A stretch of DNA of 64,000 nucleotides from Rhodopirellula baltica (GCA_002901265.1 PPHI01000063.1:1-64000), one strand, 5' to 3'; shown: positions 1-10,109, counted from the first letter of the stretch. The notes: generated by a model not told the origin, from the sequence alone. A program made the numbers and translations.

Positions 1-647
1 CCCAACCCCTGCCCCCCGCGTTCCAGCTTGCCGCCGGCAACGACAACGCCGGCATGAGCTACCCTGGACCCTCGTTGCCGGTGGAGATGCGGCAACAAAA
101 GTTGGCGGGTGAGAACGATCGCGTTGCCGCTTGCACCAAGTGCGAGATCCTATCGAAGTGCCGCACCAAGACGGTCTATGGCGAAGGAAACGTTTCGCCG
201 CGCGTCGTGTTCTTCGGCGAAGGCCCCGGACGTGACGAGGACATCTCAGGGCGTCCCTTCGTTGGGAAAGCAGGGCAGCTTCTGACAAAGATGATCCAAG
301 CGTGCAAGTTCGAACGCGAGGAGGTCTACATCATGAACACAGTGAAGTGTCGACCGCCGAACAATCGTAATCCAGAAACGACCGAGATCGAGAACTGTCG
401 CGAGTACTTCGAAACACAACTCGATGTCTTGCGTCCGGAATACATCGTTTGCTTGGGACTGATCAGCGCGCAAGCATTGCTGCGCAACAAACTGTCCGTC
501 GGAATGATGAGAGGAAAGTTCCACAGCTACTTTGATAGCAAAGTGTTGGTCACCTACCATCCTTCTTATTTATTGCGTCAGCCGGCAGCGAAAAAAGCTG
601 CGTGGACGGACTTGCAATTGATGTTGCGTGATGCCGGTCTGCTCTAG
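1..647 (+). CDS. Uracil-DNA glycosylase, family 4 (5'-truncated by window edge)
   Basis: Removes uracil from DNA at the start of base-excision repair. The frame is open from the window edge to an internal ATG at 54, so the true start lies upstream and about 197 residues plus an unseen N-terminal part are present. Visible family-4 features are the cysteine pair CTKC with a third cysteine in LSKCRTK and a fourth in NTVKC (the set that holds the 4Fe-4S cluster in this family), the uracil-pocket motif GEGPGRDED followed by GRPFVGKAGQLL, and the C-terminal THPS-like motif VTYHPSYLLR. The assignment is confident. The N-terminal region just upstream of 54 is Pro/Ala-rich in this frame and looks like a linker. 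Confidence 0.93.
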   Translation, partial: QPLPPAFQLAAGNDNAGMSYPGPSLPVEMRQQKLAGENDRVAACTKCEILSKCRTKTVYGEGNVSPRVVFFGEGPGRDEDISGRPFVGKAGQLLTKMIQACKFEREEVYIMNTVKCRPPNNRNPETTEIENCREYFETQLDVLRPEYIVCLGLISAQALLRNKLSVGMMRGKFHSYFDSKVLVTYHPSYLLRQPAAKKAAWTDLQLMLRDAGLL

Positions 648-791
648 ATTGTGATTGAATAGAAAATCGACCTTGACCGATTGGTGGAACGAAGAACAAT
701 CATAGGAGTTCCGCGTGCCTGATAAGAGAGCGAATGGATCGCTCGGCACGATGTGAAGTCTGATTTAAAAGATGTGCACGGAGGCCATCCC

Positions 792-2426
792 ATGCGGCAT
801 GCGTTCAATCATCGTGACTCGGCTGCTTACCCAGCATCCATTTCGGCTGACACTTTTCAGCGCACACGTTGGATCCGCAAATCCGAACCGCGAATTTGGA
901 TGCCTGAAATGATGGCGGCTTCTGTCGAAGTCGACACGTCCTCTTTCGAAGCCGATGTGTTGCTTTCGCAAACCTTGTCACATGCCAAGTACTTTGGCTG
1001 TGATGACATGGAAGTCACATCGATCGCTTATGACTTTAAAACCTGTGGCGAGGAAGACACAGCGATCTATCGCGTCGGTGTCGGCGACCCCGCGGAATTT
1101 GTCGCAACGGTTTTGGCTCGTGGCGCGAAAGGTATTTTGACAGAGCAGCTTTTGCCATGCCCGCTGCCACAGTGTGTTGTCAGTAGCGTTGATCACGCGT
1201 TGGCAATGATCGCTTCCAAACGAAACAACCGCCCCGATCGACGCCTGCTAACCATCGGCGTCTTGGGTACGAGCGGGAAAACATCAACCAGCTTGATGCT
1301 GGCCACCATGATGAAATCGTTTGGGATGCGTGTCGCTTACCAAACCGACTTGGGCAGTAGCGACGGCGTCATGACAGACACCTGCGAACAATCGCTGCCA
1401 TGTGGTGAAGCACTGATTAATTGGCTGGGCGAATCCGCAGATTGCATGTGCAAAGCGGCCATCATCGAAATCGATGATCATTCGGCACGTACTGGCGGAT
1501 ACGATGCGATCCAATTCGATGTCTTGGTGGTGACTGGCAAAGATGCACCTGGCGAAGACTTCGGCCCCAGCTCGCTACAATGCCTGACAGACCGATTGAC
1601 AACTTCCGGCGTCATTATCGCTCCCGAAGGCAACGAGCGAATTGACCGTGTGATCGCGCAAGCCGACTGCCAAAGCCTTGGATACGGAACAACCACCGGT
1701 TGCGAATTCGGGGCAAACATCATCGACCAGTCTGGCGGCATGTCCACGATCATGCTCTCCGCCGGTGACACCAGCGCGATGATGGAAACGGCACTCTGCG
1801 GCTATACAATGGCGTCAAACATCGCCGCGGCATCAACCCTGGGTGTGCTCCTCGGTTTTTCAGTCCATCAAGTTGGCGAAAGCCTGTCTTCCTTGCGAAG
1901 CATACCGGGCCGTTGCCAGCGGATGGTTGACTTTGGTCGGGCAACAGTCGTCTTGGAAAATGGCGGTCGCCCCGATCGAATTCAAGCGTCACTACGAACC
2001 GCTCGCGCAACGACGGTTGGCGGACAGACTTGGTGTGTCCTTTCGCTCGGTGATTTTTATGACGCACACGAGCTCGCACGAATCGGTTCGATGATCGAAC
2101 GACACTCCCATCGATGCATCGTGACGGGCGACTCGGATGACGAAGCGTTCTTGCGACGAGCACACCTGATTCTTGACGGTGTCAAAGATTGTGCGGCGAT
2201 TCGCTTGGTCGCTGACCCTCGAAAGGCGATCAGCTGGGCAATTCGGCATGCCGGCCCACGGGACACGATCACCGTATTTACGAACGAGAAAGCGAAGTCA
2301 CCGAAACGCGATCGCGAAACATGGGACGAACTGAAAAACATCGTTGAAACCGAACGTCAAAGTGTCGAGTATCGCGAGCCTGTTCCGGTTCACGGAACCA
2401 AGGTCTCTCTAAAGCTCTACCGATAA
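792..2426 (+). CDS. MurE-like Mur ligase family protein, probably degenerate
   Basis: Mur ligases add amino acids to UDP-MurNAc peptides with ATP. The ATG at 792 is chosen because GGAGG (780-784) lies 7 nt before it; an upstream GTG at 753 lacks such a site. The 544-residue protein has an intact P-loop (VLGTSGKTSTS, about residue 158) and the overall MurE order: N-terminal UDP-binding-like region, central ATPase, C-terminal domain. The hallmarks of an active MurE are not seen. The central NLxxDHLDxHG stretch is replaced by VVTGKDAPGEDFG, the VDYAHxPD motif reads VVLENGGRPDRIQ, and no DNPR diaminopimelate motif is present. It may act on another substrate or be non-catalytic. It stands alone, away from a dcw cluster. 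Confidence 0.72.
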   Translation: MRHAFNHRDSAAYPASISADTFQRTRWIRKSEPRIWMPEMMAASVEVDTSSFEADVLLSQTLSHAKYFGCDDMEVTSIAYDFKTCGEEDTAIYRVGVGDPAEFVATVLARGAKGILTEQLLPCPLPQCVVSSVDHALAMIASKRNNRPDRRLLTIGVLGTSGKTSTSLMLATMMKSFGMRVAYQTDLGSSDGVMTDTCEQSLPCGEALINWLGESADCMCKAAIIEIDDHSARTGGYDAIQFDVLVVTGKDAPGEDFGPSSLQCLTDRLTTSGVIIAPEGNERIDRVIAQADCQSLGYGTTTGCEFGANIIDQSGGMSTIMLSAGDTSAMMETALCGYTMASNIAAASTLGVLLGFSVHQVGESLSSLRSIPGRCQRMVDFGRATVVLENGGRPDRIQASLRTARATTVGGQTWCVLSLGDFYDAHELARIGSMIERHSHRCIVTGDSDDEAFLRRAHLILDGVKDCAAIRLVADPRKAISWAIRHAGPRDTITVFTNEKAKSPKRDRETWDELKNIVETERQSVEYREPVPVHGTKVSLKLYR

Positions 2427-2439
2427 CCAACGATGACAC

Positions 2440-2470
2440 GCTGGCAAAACCGTTGACCGGTTTTGCCAGC
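2440..2470 (+). terminator. 13-bp perfect hairpin after the MurE-like gene
   Basis: Arms at 2440-2452 and 2458-2470 are perfectly complementary around a 5-nt loop, 14 nt after the stop codon. No T-run follows, so it could be a terminator without a U tract or an mRNA-stabilising hairpin. Confidence 0.5.
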
Positions 2471-2587
2471 ACTTCTTAGCAGCGATTCATCCTGCGTTAC
2501 ATTCCCCGCTGATGGCTGGTTGAAAGGTATTGCAAACGCAATTGAAATCGGCGTGAGGGAAAGACCTCACTGGCCAAGGGCAAACCT

Positions 2588-5176
2588 GTGCGCTTGGGGG
2601 TAACCACAACCTATGCTCCGAATTGGACACAGTTACCATGTTTACCCTCGAGCCGATTTCCTTCCATGCTGCCTCTCCACTCTTCAACATCCTCGAATGA
2701 TCTGCGATCTATCGCGGATGGTAGCCAAGATGAGCACGGCCAGGCAGTGCTCTCCATCTTGTGGAGATTCCGATACCTGGTTGCGATTTGTGTTGTCATC
2801 GGTGTCGGTGTTGGGCACTGGTATCATCGCCAAAAGCCAGCGCAGTATCAGGCAACGTCCAAGCTCATGTTTCGAAGCGACGCCCCGATGGCGTTGGACA
2901 CTTCGACAGGGCTGATCCGCGGCGGCTTGCCGAGTGGGCAACTGCTGAAATCGCTGATCAACTCTCGCGCCATTGTCGGCCGCGTCAAGAACGACAGGCA
3001 ACTCCGTGAAGTCGCCGCCGTACGCGGACTGACCGACCGAGAAGTCATGCGACTCGTTCGCCAACGGATTCGCTTTGACTCGGTCACCGATCTGAAAGAT
3101 TCACACGATCGATTGATCGCAGTGCTCTCGTTCGAACATGACGACCCGCAGGTATGCGAAGCGGCCGTCGATGCGGTGAGCCGCGCGATCGGCGCCCACT
3201 TTCAAGAAGAGCGTGAGTCCACGATCAACGAATTCACACGGTTGATCAACAAGGCTCAAGACAAATTGCTTCCCCAGCAGCTTGCACTGGAACGCGACTA
3301 CAAAGAGTTTCGCCGCGAAGCGCCCCTTGAATGGGACACTCAAGGCAACGTGATTAACCCTCACCGCCAACACTACGACCACCTGCAAACGATGCGTCAA
3401 GGGCTTGAACGCCGTCGACGCCAACTCGGCACAGAGTTGACGTTCGTCACGAACATGCGAACGCAACAACGACACCCTGAATTGGTTGCCCGTGTCATTA
3501 GCGAACTGAGCGACGAAGCACACGACTTGGGTGATGTCCCGTTCGGAATGCGAAAGCTGATGGACGTGAAAGAAGATATCGGTATCCAGCAAATCGAGAT
3601 CGAAAAGTCCTTGGTTCCGCTGAAGATCAAACTCGAACAAATGCAGATGGCCTTTGGCGCATCTCACCCCGAAGTCGTTTCGCTCTCAACACAAATCGAA
3701 GCGTCTCAACGTCGCCTGCATGAACTGAACCTAATGGGGCAGCAGCGGCGAAAGGAAATCGCCCCCGAAGACCTTCCAACAGAAGACGGCTCGTCGCCGA
3801 CAAACAAGTCAAACGCATCGGAACTTGTCGATGCATTCATCTGCGGGCTACAGGAACGATTGAAGGTCACGCAAAAAGAAATCGACGATTTGGATTTGCA
3901 AATCGAAGCAGAGAAACGTGCGGCCGACGAATTGAAGCACTTCGAAGAAGACGAATCGTCGTACAAACGTCGAATCGCAAGTGTTCAAGGGATGCTGATC
4001 CAGCTCGAAGAACAACTCGCGGGCTTGAAACTGATTGACATGGATGGTGGAATCATAGTCGATCAACTTTGGGGCAGCGGCGGCGCCGCGCGGATCGGCC
4101 CGGACCAAAAGAAAGACTTGCTCGCCGGCGGAATGATTGGGTTCATTCTCGGCGGTATCCTTTCGATCTTGATCGAGTTCTGGTCGATGACGTTCCGCAG
4201 TGCGGATGAGGTCCAACGGGCTTTGCGAGCTCCAGTCCTAACGCACATTCCTGTCGATAGCAGCCGTGTGAAAGCACACGATTCGATGGACGGCGAAAAC
4301 GGGTCCAGCCTGTGTGACAAAATTTCGGTTGTCCATCGACCACACTCACCCGCGGCGGAAGCGGTGCGGGCTGTTCGTACGGCGATCATGTTGGAACGCA
4401 AAAAGAACGGAAGCCAGGTCTTCCAAATCACCAGTCCGTTGCCTGGTGACGGCAAAAGCACGCTGGCCGCCAACGTCGGTTGCTCGATCGCACAAACCGG
4501 CAAGACAACGCTTTTGATCGACCTTGATTTGCGAAGTCCGCGGCTATCGCTGCGATTCAACCTGCAGTCTGACAAGGGCCTTGCGAACGTTCTCAACGGC
4601 GAGATCGGTATTTCCGAAGCGATCCACGAAACCTCGATCGATTACTTGGATGTGTTGCCCTGTGGACCGCTTCCGGCGAACCCCGCGGAAGCACTGACGA
4701 TGCCCGACTTGGTCGAGATCATCGCTTGGGCCCGTGACCGCTACGACTGCATCATCGTTGACACGCCACCGTTGTTGATGGTCAGCGACCCGTCGATCGT
4801 GGCTAGCTACGTCGACGCCGCGATCATGGTGATGCGAATCGCGCATCGTTGCAAACCAAACGCCAAGGAAGCACTGTCGATGCTCCGCTGGTCGGGCACA
4901 CGTGTGATCGGTGTGGTGATCAACAAGCTCAGCCCACGCAACCAAGCGTACAAAGCGAGTGCCAGTGGCGGATACCAATCGATCGGCTATGGCTACGGCG
5001 ACAAATATCGCCGTCGCTATCAACGAGAAGTCAACTCGAAAGACACCTACATGATCAAAGCCAAGGGATCGACACACCGCGTCGATGGCCCTGAGCTTGA
5101 CCTGGAAGCGGATGCGGTCGTTGATCCGGTCGACATGGCCGAAACGGGCGCTGTCAAAACGCCAACCTTCAAATAG
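2588..5176 (+). CDS. Wzz-type chain-length regulator fused to a BY-kinase (exopolysaccharide tyrosine kinase)
   Basis: Inner-membrane co-polymerase that controls polysaccharide chain length and export through autophosphorylation of a tyrosine tail. It has a first membrane segment near residue 65 (YLVAICVVIGVGVG), a long periplasmic part with charged helical, coiled-coil stretches (roughly 200-480), and a second membrane segment near 510-530 (AGGMIGFILGGILSILIEF). A cytoplasmic kinase follows with Walker A (SPLPGDGKSTLAANVG), Walker A' (LLIDLDLRSP) and Walker B (CIIVDTPPLLMVSD). The C-terminal tail has a tyrosine cluster (GYQSIGYGYGDKYRRRYQ). The GTG at 2588 has AAGGG 7 nt upstream; an in-frame ATG at 2666 is an equally possible start. 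No glycosyltransferases lie beside it, so its polysaccharide locus is elsewhere. Confidence 0.9.
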   Translation: MRLGVTTTYAPNWTQLPCLPSSRFPSMLPLHSSTSSNDLRSIADGSQDEHGQAVLSILWRFRYLVAICVVIGVGVGHWYHRQKPAQYQATSKLMFRSDAPMALDTSTGLIRGGLPSGQLLKSLINSRAIVGRVKNDRQLREVAAVRGLTDREVMRLVRQRIRFDSVTDLKDSHDRLIAVLSFEHDDPQVCEAAVDAVSRAIGAHFQEERESTINEFTRLINKAQDKLLPQQLALERDYKEFRREAPLEWDTQGNVINPHRQHYDHLQTMRQGLERRRRQLGTELTFVTNMRTQQRHPELVARVISELSDEAHDLGDVPFGMRKLMDVKEDIGIQQIEIEKSLVPLKIKLEQMQMAFGASHPEVVSLSTQIEASQRRLHELNLMGQQRRKEIAPEDLPTEDGSSPTNKSNASELVDAFICGLQERLKVTQKEIDDLDLQIEAEKRAADELKHFEEDESSYKRRIASVQGMLIQLEEQLAGLKLIDMDGGIIVDQLWGSGGAARIGPDQKKDLLAGGMIGFILGGILSILIEFWSMTFRSADEVQRALRAPVLTHIPVDSSRVKAHDSMDGENGSSLCDKISVVHRPHSPAAEAVRAVRTAIMLERKKNGSQVFQITSPLPGDGKSTLAANVGCSIAQTGKTTLLIDLDLRSPRLSLRFNLQSDKGLANVLNGEIGISEAIHETSIDYLDVLPCGPLPANPAEALTMPDLVEIIAWARDRYDCIIVDTPPLLMVSDPSIVASYVDAAIMVMRIAHRCKPNAKEALSMLRWSGTRVIGVVINKLSPRNQAYKASASGGYQSIGYGYGDKYRRRYQREVNSKDTYMIKAKGSTHRVDGPELDLEADAVVDPVDMAETGAVKTPTFK

Positions 5177-5193
5177 GAACCTGCCGTAGGTCC

Positions 5194-5223
5194 GACGGCA
5201 CCGGCAGAACGCCCGGTGCCGTC
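5194..5223. terminator. 11-bp hairpin between convergent genes
   Basis: Perfect GC-rich arms at 5194-5204 and 5213-5223 lie between the stops of the BY-kinase (plus) and the surface protein (minus). There is no T-run on either side. The position suggests a shared bidirectional terminator. Confidence 0.45.
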
Positions 5224-5244
5224 TCCGAAGACTCAATCGCCGTT

Positions 5245-8200
5245 CTATCCGGCGTCGCGGTACCAACCGAGCTCGTCTCGGCCGTCACCGTCCCAGTCGC
5301 CCACAACAGGCTGGCTTCCTGATTCGACTTCGGGAAGATCAAACTGGTCGTCGGCGGCGGTGATTTGACGATCGCCGTCGGTATCAATGATCACGCGACG
5401 ACCACGAATGACACCGATTTCGTCAATTCCGTCGCCATCAAAATCGCCGACGATCGGAGTGTCACCGGGTTTACCGAACTCGAAGCGTTCCTCGCCCAGT
5501 TTTCGCCTTCCGTCACCTTCCGCATCCAGTACCCAGATCCCGGCTCGGAAGATACCGATCTGGTCGATGCCATCACCGTTCCAGTCACCCGTGATCGGCG
5601 TGTCGACGTCTTCTCCATATTGGAAAACGTGGTCGACGGCATCCGCGCGTAAACTGGCATCATCACCATTTCGCACCATCTGGCGACAGTCTTCGGGAAG
5701 CGTTTCGATGGAAACCAATCCGAGCGTTTTACGATTTTCGAGGAAGCGGCGCCAACGGTTCGACGGGTCGGGCAACCCGGCACCGGCTTTGATGCGACGC
5801 CAATCGCGTTCCCATTTCCGGCCGAATATGCCGATGTCGTCTTTACCATCTCCATCCCAGTCACCGACCACTGGGCGGTCCATTTCGGTTCCCAGCATGA
5901 TCCACAAATCGCCTTCGTCCCAAACGCCGTTGCCGTTCATGTCGACATACCAGTGGCCTTCGATGTAGATCGCGACCTCGTCAGTGCCGTCACCATTAAA
6001 ATCACCGGCAAGACCGATCGCATCTTTGGCACCAAGCTGAATCGCTTCGCTTTCTTGGCGGACCTGACCATCAATCGTCAACAGCTTCCAACTACCGCGA
6101 TCCTTTTGATGCCCCGTACCGTCGTCGCCAGATTCGGTGCGCATCGCGACTTTCAGAAACGATTCGCTTGACGCGATCTGGCCACGTGGATGACCGCCAT
6201 TGATGACACTCAAGTGCCAAGTCACGAAGTCGACCTCGCCCAAAATCGAAGGCGGGAAAACACGTTCGGGCACCGGAATCGAATAAATCGGGTCAGGAGT
6301 TTTGAAGTACTCGATCACCGGAGGCGCGATGGACTCCGGCTCGGGCGTTTTGAGTGTCAAAAAGTTATGTGGCGGCTCTTCCGGTGGTGGCGGAGGCGGC
6401 GGTGGCGGAGGCGGCTCGACGGGAGTGACATTCACACGAACTTCGCTGAACAAGTTCTCATTCGATACCTGGCCCGGTGAAACATGCACTCCCAAAATCG
6501 TGTCGGAGTTTCCTTGTGGGACAACCGATCGGATCCACTGCGTCTGGAATTCGCTGTACTCATCCGCCTCGTTGACGGCCAATCCACCGGTTGTTCCCGG
6601 CGTGTCGATTGAATCTTGCAAGCCATCGTCGCTGGGTTGTGTTTGCGACAACACATACGTGCCGGGACGCAGACCTTTAAACTGAAACACGCCGTCTTGA
6701 TCGGTGAATACGACGCTTTGTGTGACAGCGTCGCCAGACAAGAACGCGTCATCGCTGAGCGGTTCGCCGAATTCATTCAAAATGGTGATTCGAACGCCAT
6801 TCAACCGCGTATCATCGGACGTCAGTTGACCGTCTTTGTATTGACGCAAATCGCTGGCCGGAATCTCTTCAGTGGTTTCAATCGCGGCGCCATCGATGAA
6901 AACCACGCCGCTGATTTCGGCGGGTGGGATTTCCGGAAAATCATACCCAACGCCCGTCAAGCCGGCCCCGACTTGGATGTTAACGAGGTGATCGTCGCCC
7001 GATGGTCGCCCGCCGAGGTTGCCAACAATCTGGCCACCATGAAAGTGCGTTTCTGGCTGGACTTCTTGGATCGCATAAAGACCGCGATCAAGGCCGGTGA
7101 ACTTATAGAACCCGTTGATGTCCGTCTTGGTCGTTTGCACAACGTTGCCTGACTCGTCAATCAACTTGACAATGACTTCCGCGATCGGGTCTTCGTCAGG
7201 ATCCATCCGTTGGTTGGTATTCGTGTCGGACCAAACCGTGCCAGACAAACTTGCCGGTTCATATTCGCAGAACATGTAGTCCACAGCATCTTGGCCCGGT
7301 GCGAGCGAAACCGCCATCAGGTCAACACCGATGACAGCACCACCGGCTGAACCGAGCACCTGACCGCCTTGAAAATACCCCTCTGGCTGCACTTCGAAAA
7401 CGGTGTAATCACCACCGCGAAGTCCGACGAACTGGTAGTTTCCGTCCGCATCGGTACGGGTGGTCGCGACGACCGTTCCGCTACCGTCACGCAGCTCGAT
7501 CAGGACGCCCTGTATTCCACGCTCGAACGGCGATTTAATGCAATCGCCATCATTGTCGACATGCACGGTTCCAGAAAGCGAACTCGGCGGCTCTTCACAG
7601 AAATCATAATCCGTCGCATTGATTCCCGTTCCGAGATCGATCTCACTGATCCGGTTGGTGCTAACCACGCCGCCTTCGGATCCCGCTTTGACACCGCCAT
7701 CGAAAAAGCCTTCGGGTTGGATTTCGACAACGGTGTAGCGTCCCGGTTGCAAATCATTGAATCGATAAATCCCGTCGATCGCGGTTTGCGTCGTACGAAC
7801 CACGTTGCCGTCCTCGTCCAACAACTGGATCGTCACTCCGTTCAAACCGACTTCATTGGGGTCACGAATACAATCGCCATCAAGATCGACATGCACATGG
7901 CCGCCGATCGATGCAGGCAACAGCTCGCCGAAGTTGTACTCAACACCGGCCATCCCTTGCGGAAGCTCGATCTGGGTAATGCGGTCATCACCCGCGACGC
8001 CAACGGTTTGACCACCGATCATGCCCGCCCGATCGAGACCATCGAGGTATCCCTGCGGCTGTTGCTCGACGAGCGTGTAGTTGCCCGGTTCCAAATTTTC
8101 GAATTGGTAGTATCCGTTTGCGTCCGTTTGTGTGGTCGCGACGGTTGCTCCCGAGTCGTCGACCAACGAAACCGTGGTATTCGCGATTCCTTCTTCGCCG

Positions 8201-10068
8201 GCATCGCGAGAGCCGTCCATTGATCGATCGTGATAGACGTATCCCGACATTTTCACCGGGGCGATTTCACAGAAGTGATAGTCCGTCCCGATGCCACCTG
8301 GCGTCATCGAAATCTGTCGAATCAAAGTCCCGTCGACCGCTTGGCCGTTCGTCACTCCATCGATCTGTCCGGCGTATGAAGTGCCATCCAACAACCCGTC
8401 CGGCGTGTATTGATAAATTTTGTATTCGCCGGGTGGGACATCATCAAAACGATAGACACCCATCGGCGTCGTCGTCACTCGCGAGACCACATTCCCGTCC
8501 GGTTCACGCAACTCAACGATCACGCCGCCAAGTGGCTCAGCCAGATTGGGATCGTAAGTCGGATAGCACGCTTGTCCGGGGCGAGCCAAGTACACTGCAC
8601 CGCTGATTTCACCTGTTTCGATCTCTCCGAAGTTGTATTCGATTCCGACGACGCCGCCGTTTAGATCGATGCCGCGAATGGCATCTCCATCCACGTCAGC
8701 AAGACCGACAGTCACGCCGCTGATCGTCCCCGCAGTGTCTTTTCCATCGAGCAGCCCCTGGGGCTGTGTCACTTCGATGATTTCGTAAGTCCCCGGTGCA
8801 AGATTGGCTACGTAGTAGCTGCCATCGCTCAAGGTCACCGTGGACACGGTTTCTTGGGGCGAGATTGTCTGCACGGGCACGATTTTGATCTGCACACCGG
8901 GGATGCCGGTTTCACCAGCTTCGCGGATCCCGTTGTCATTGCTGTCGCGATAGACGTAACCGCCAATCGATGCCGATTGTGCCTCGGCAAAGTTCATATT
9001 GATCGCATCGGTATCGCCCAGCGAGATTTCGATCGACGACAACACATCCACGCTTTCGGCGAACCCCGTCGTCACACCCTCCACAGTCCCAGGAATGGCT
9101 GCGACACTATAGAGCCCGACCGGCTGCGTCTCGGCGATTTGGTAGTTGCCAGGCATCAACCCCAACGAACGATCGAATTCGTAGTGACCGTTGGCGTCGG
9201 TAAAAACACGATGTCCGGTGTCGACGTAGTTGCCATTGGCATTCTTGGCCAACAAAGTCAGCTCGACGTCGGCAAGTCCCATCTCGGAAGGCTGCCAAAC
9301 GGAGTCGTGATTGTTGTCCAACCATACCGAACCGCTGATCGAAATCGGCATCGGCGTCTGGCCGACCTGCCCCAACGCGGCGGCGCTGCGGTTGGGACGA
9401 CTATCAGGGCCGGTACCGTCGTCGTCCGGAAGATTCAGCCCATGGACGCGCTGTGGCGATTCATAGTCATTGATAAACAGAACGTCAGCGACGCTGGGCT
9501 CGTAGTGAGGTGCTTCAAAAAAGGCTTCGAGAATCGAATCTTGAAATTCCTGACCCGATGTAATCACATCCAATCGATCATTAAATTCATCCAAATCGGA
9601 CGGCATTCGCAAGACTTCATCGACGTCGATCGTAAATTCCAATCGATCGCCGGATCGAAAATTGGTCAGGTCAAGAATCAATTCCTGTCCGCCGTCGGCA
9701 ACCGTCGCAGTCGCCGTGGCGACTCGACCGTCCGTTGTTTCGATCTTTAGAATCTTGAAATCGTGCGCACCGAGCTTGCCGCGGCCGCCAACTTGGGTAT
9801 CAAAGATCGGATCACCGATCGAGAGTCCATCCCCATCTTTGTCCGTGCTGATACGAATCCGATTCAGCGTTGTTCCTTCGGCACCGCCCGTAAAGGACAA
9901 CAAAAATTTGTCGCCCTGCGAATCGCTGCCGACATCGTTGTCGGACTCTAAGTAGTCAGTCTCTAAATAAACGACGCCGACATGGATCGGGTCTGCGGCA
10001 AACAGCTCCCGACGCTCCAGTACTTGAGGTCGTACAGGTCGACGCAATCGTTTCTTTTTCAGAATCAC
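5245..10068 (-). CDS. Giant secreted protein: planctomycetal N-terminus, eight SdrD-B repeats, polyproline linker, VCBS/FG-GAP-like Ca-binding repeats
   Basis: Likely a large extracellular or cell-surface protein. The start is a GTG at 10068 (MILKKKRLRRPVRPQ...), because GGAGG (minus strand, 10077-10081) sits 8 nt before it; a longer frame to 10179 would overlap the upstream WD40 gene. The N-terminal LERRELFAAD is the planctomycetal export-type motif. Eight SdrD-B/Cna-B-like units (about residues 240-1150) begin with patterns such as SISGSVWLDNN, SIGGYVYRDSN and SLSGTVHVDND and contain DANGHYEF-like turns. A run of 11 prolines near 1222 leads to a C-terminal part (about 1360-1607) with repeats such as GDFNGDGTDEVAIY and GDWDGDGKDDIGIF, typical calcium-binding DxDxDG loops. 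No sortase motif is visible. A role in adhesion or the matrix is inference. Confidence 0.88.
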   Translation of the reverse strand: MILKKKRLRRPVRPQVLERRELFAADPIHVGVVYLETDYLESDNDVGSDSQGDKFLLSFTGGAEGTTLNRIRISTDKDGDGLSIGDPIFDTQVGGRGKLGAHDFKILKIETTDGRVATATATVADGGQELILDLTNFRSGDRLEFTIDVDEVLRMPSDLDEFNDRLDVITSGQEFQDSILEAFFEAPHYEPSVADVLFINDYESPQRVHGLNLPDDDGTGPDSRPNRSAAALGQVGQTPMPISISGSVWLDNNHDSVWQPSEMGLADVELTLLAKNANGNYVDTGHRVFTDANGHYEFDRSLGLMPGNYQIAETQPVGLYSVAAIPGTVEGVTTGFAESVDVLSSIEISLGDTDAINMNFAEAQSASIGGYVYRDSNDNGIREAGETGIPGVQIKIVPVQTISPQETVSTVTLSDGSYYVANLAPGTYEIIEVTQPQGLLDGKDTAGTISGVTVGLADVDGDAIRGIDLNGGVVGIEYNFGEIETGEISGAVYLARPGQACYPTYDPNLAEPLGGVIVELREPDGNVVSRVTTTPMGVYRFDDVPPGEYKIYQYTPDGLLDGTSYAGQIDGVTNGQAVDGTLIRQISMTPGGIGTDYHFCEIAPVKMSGYVYHDRSMDGSRDAGEEGIANTTVSLVDDSGATVATTQTDANGYYQFENLEPGNYTLVEQQPQGYLDGLDRAGMIGGQTVGVAGDDRITQIELPQGMAGVEYNFGELLPASIGGHVHVDLDGDCIRDPNEVGLNGVTIQLLDEDGNVVRTTQTAIDGIYRFNDLQPGRYTVVEIQPEGFFDGGVKAGSEGGVVSTNRISEIDLGTGINATDYDFCEEPPSSLSGTVHVDNDGDCIKSPFERGIQGVLIELRDGSGTVVATTRTDADGNYQFVGLRGGDYTVFEVQPEGYFQGGQVLGSAGGAVIGVDLMAVSLAPGQDAVDYMFCEYEPASLSGTVWSDTNTNQRMDPDEDPIAEVIVKLIDESGNVVQTTKTDINGFYKFTGLDRGLYAIQEVQPETHFHGGQIVGNLGGRPSGDDHLVNIQVGAGLTGVGYDFPEIPPAEISGVVFIDGAAIETTEEIPASDLRQYKDGQLTSDDTRLNGVRITILNEFGEPLSDDAFLSGDAVTQSVVFTDQDGVFQFKGLRPGTYVLSQTQPSDDGLQDSIDTPGTTGGLAVNEADEYSEFQTQWIRSVVPQGNSDTILGVHVSPGQVSNENLFSEVRVNVTPVEPPPPPPPPPPPEEPPHNFLTLKTPEPESIAPPVIEYFKTPDPIYSIPVPERVFPPSILGEVDFVTWHLSVINGGHPRGQIASSESFLKVAMRTESGDDGTGHQKDRGSWKLLTIDGQVRQESEAIQLGAKDAIGLAGDFNGDGTDEVAIYIEGHWYVDMNGNGVWDEGDLWIMLGTEMDRPVVGDWDGDGKDDIGIFGRKWERDWRRIKAGAGLPDPSNRWRRFLENRKTLGLVSIETLPEDCRQMVRNGDDASLRADAVDHVFQYGEDVDTPITGDWNGDGIDQIGIFRAGIWVLDAEGDGRRKLGEERFEFGKPGDTPIVGDFDGDGIDEIGVIRGRRVIIDTDGDRQITAADDQFDLPEVESGSQPVVGDWDGDGRDELGWYRDAG

Positions 10069-10076
10069 TCGTGGCA

Positions 10077-10081
10077 CCTCC
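10077..10081 (-). promoter_or_regulatory. Ribosome binding site deciding the surface-protein start
   Basis: GGAGG on the minus strand, 8 nt before the GTG at 10068. This argues against the longer reading frame starting at 10179. Confidence 0.6.
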
Positions 10082-10109
10082 GTGTGCCCGACAAAGACAA
10101 AGTGAAAAC

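Noticed and set aside
246-560. Long antisense frame opposite the uracil-DNA glycosylase
   Set aside because: No domain and no ribosome site; explained by codon bias of the real gene. The same reason applies to many long antisense frames, for example 3101-3667, 8854-9750, 12915-13904 and 50864-51946.
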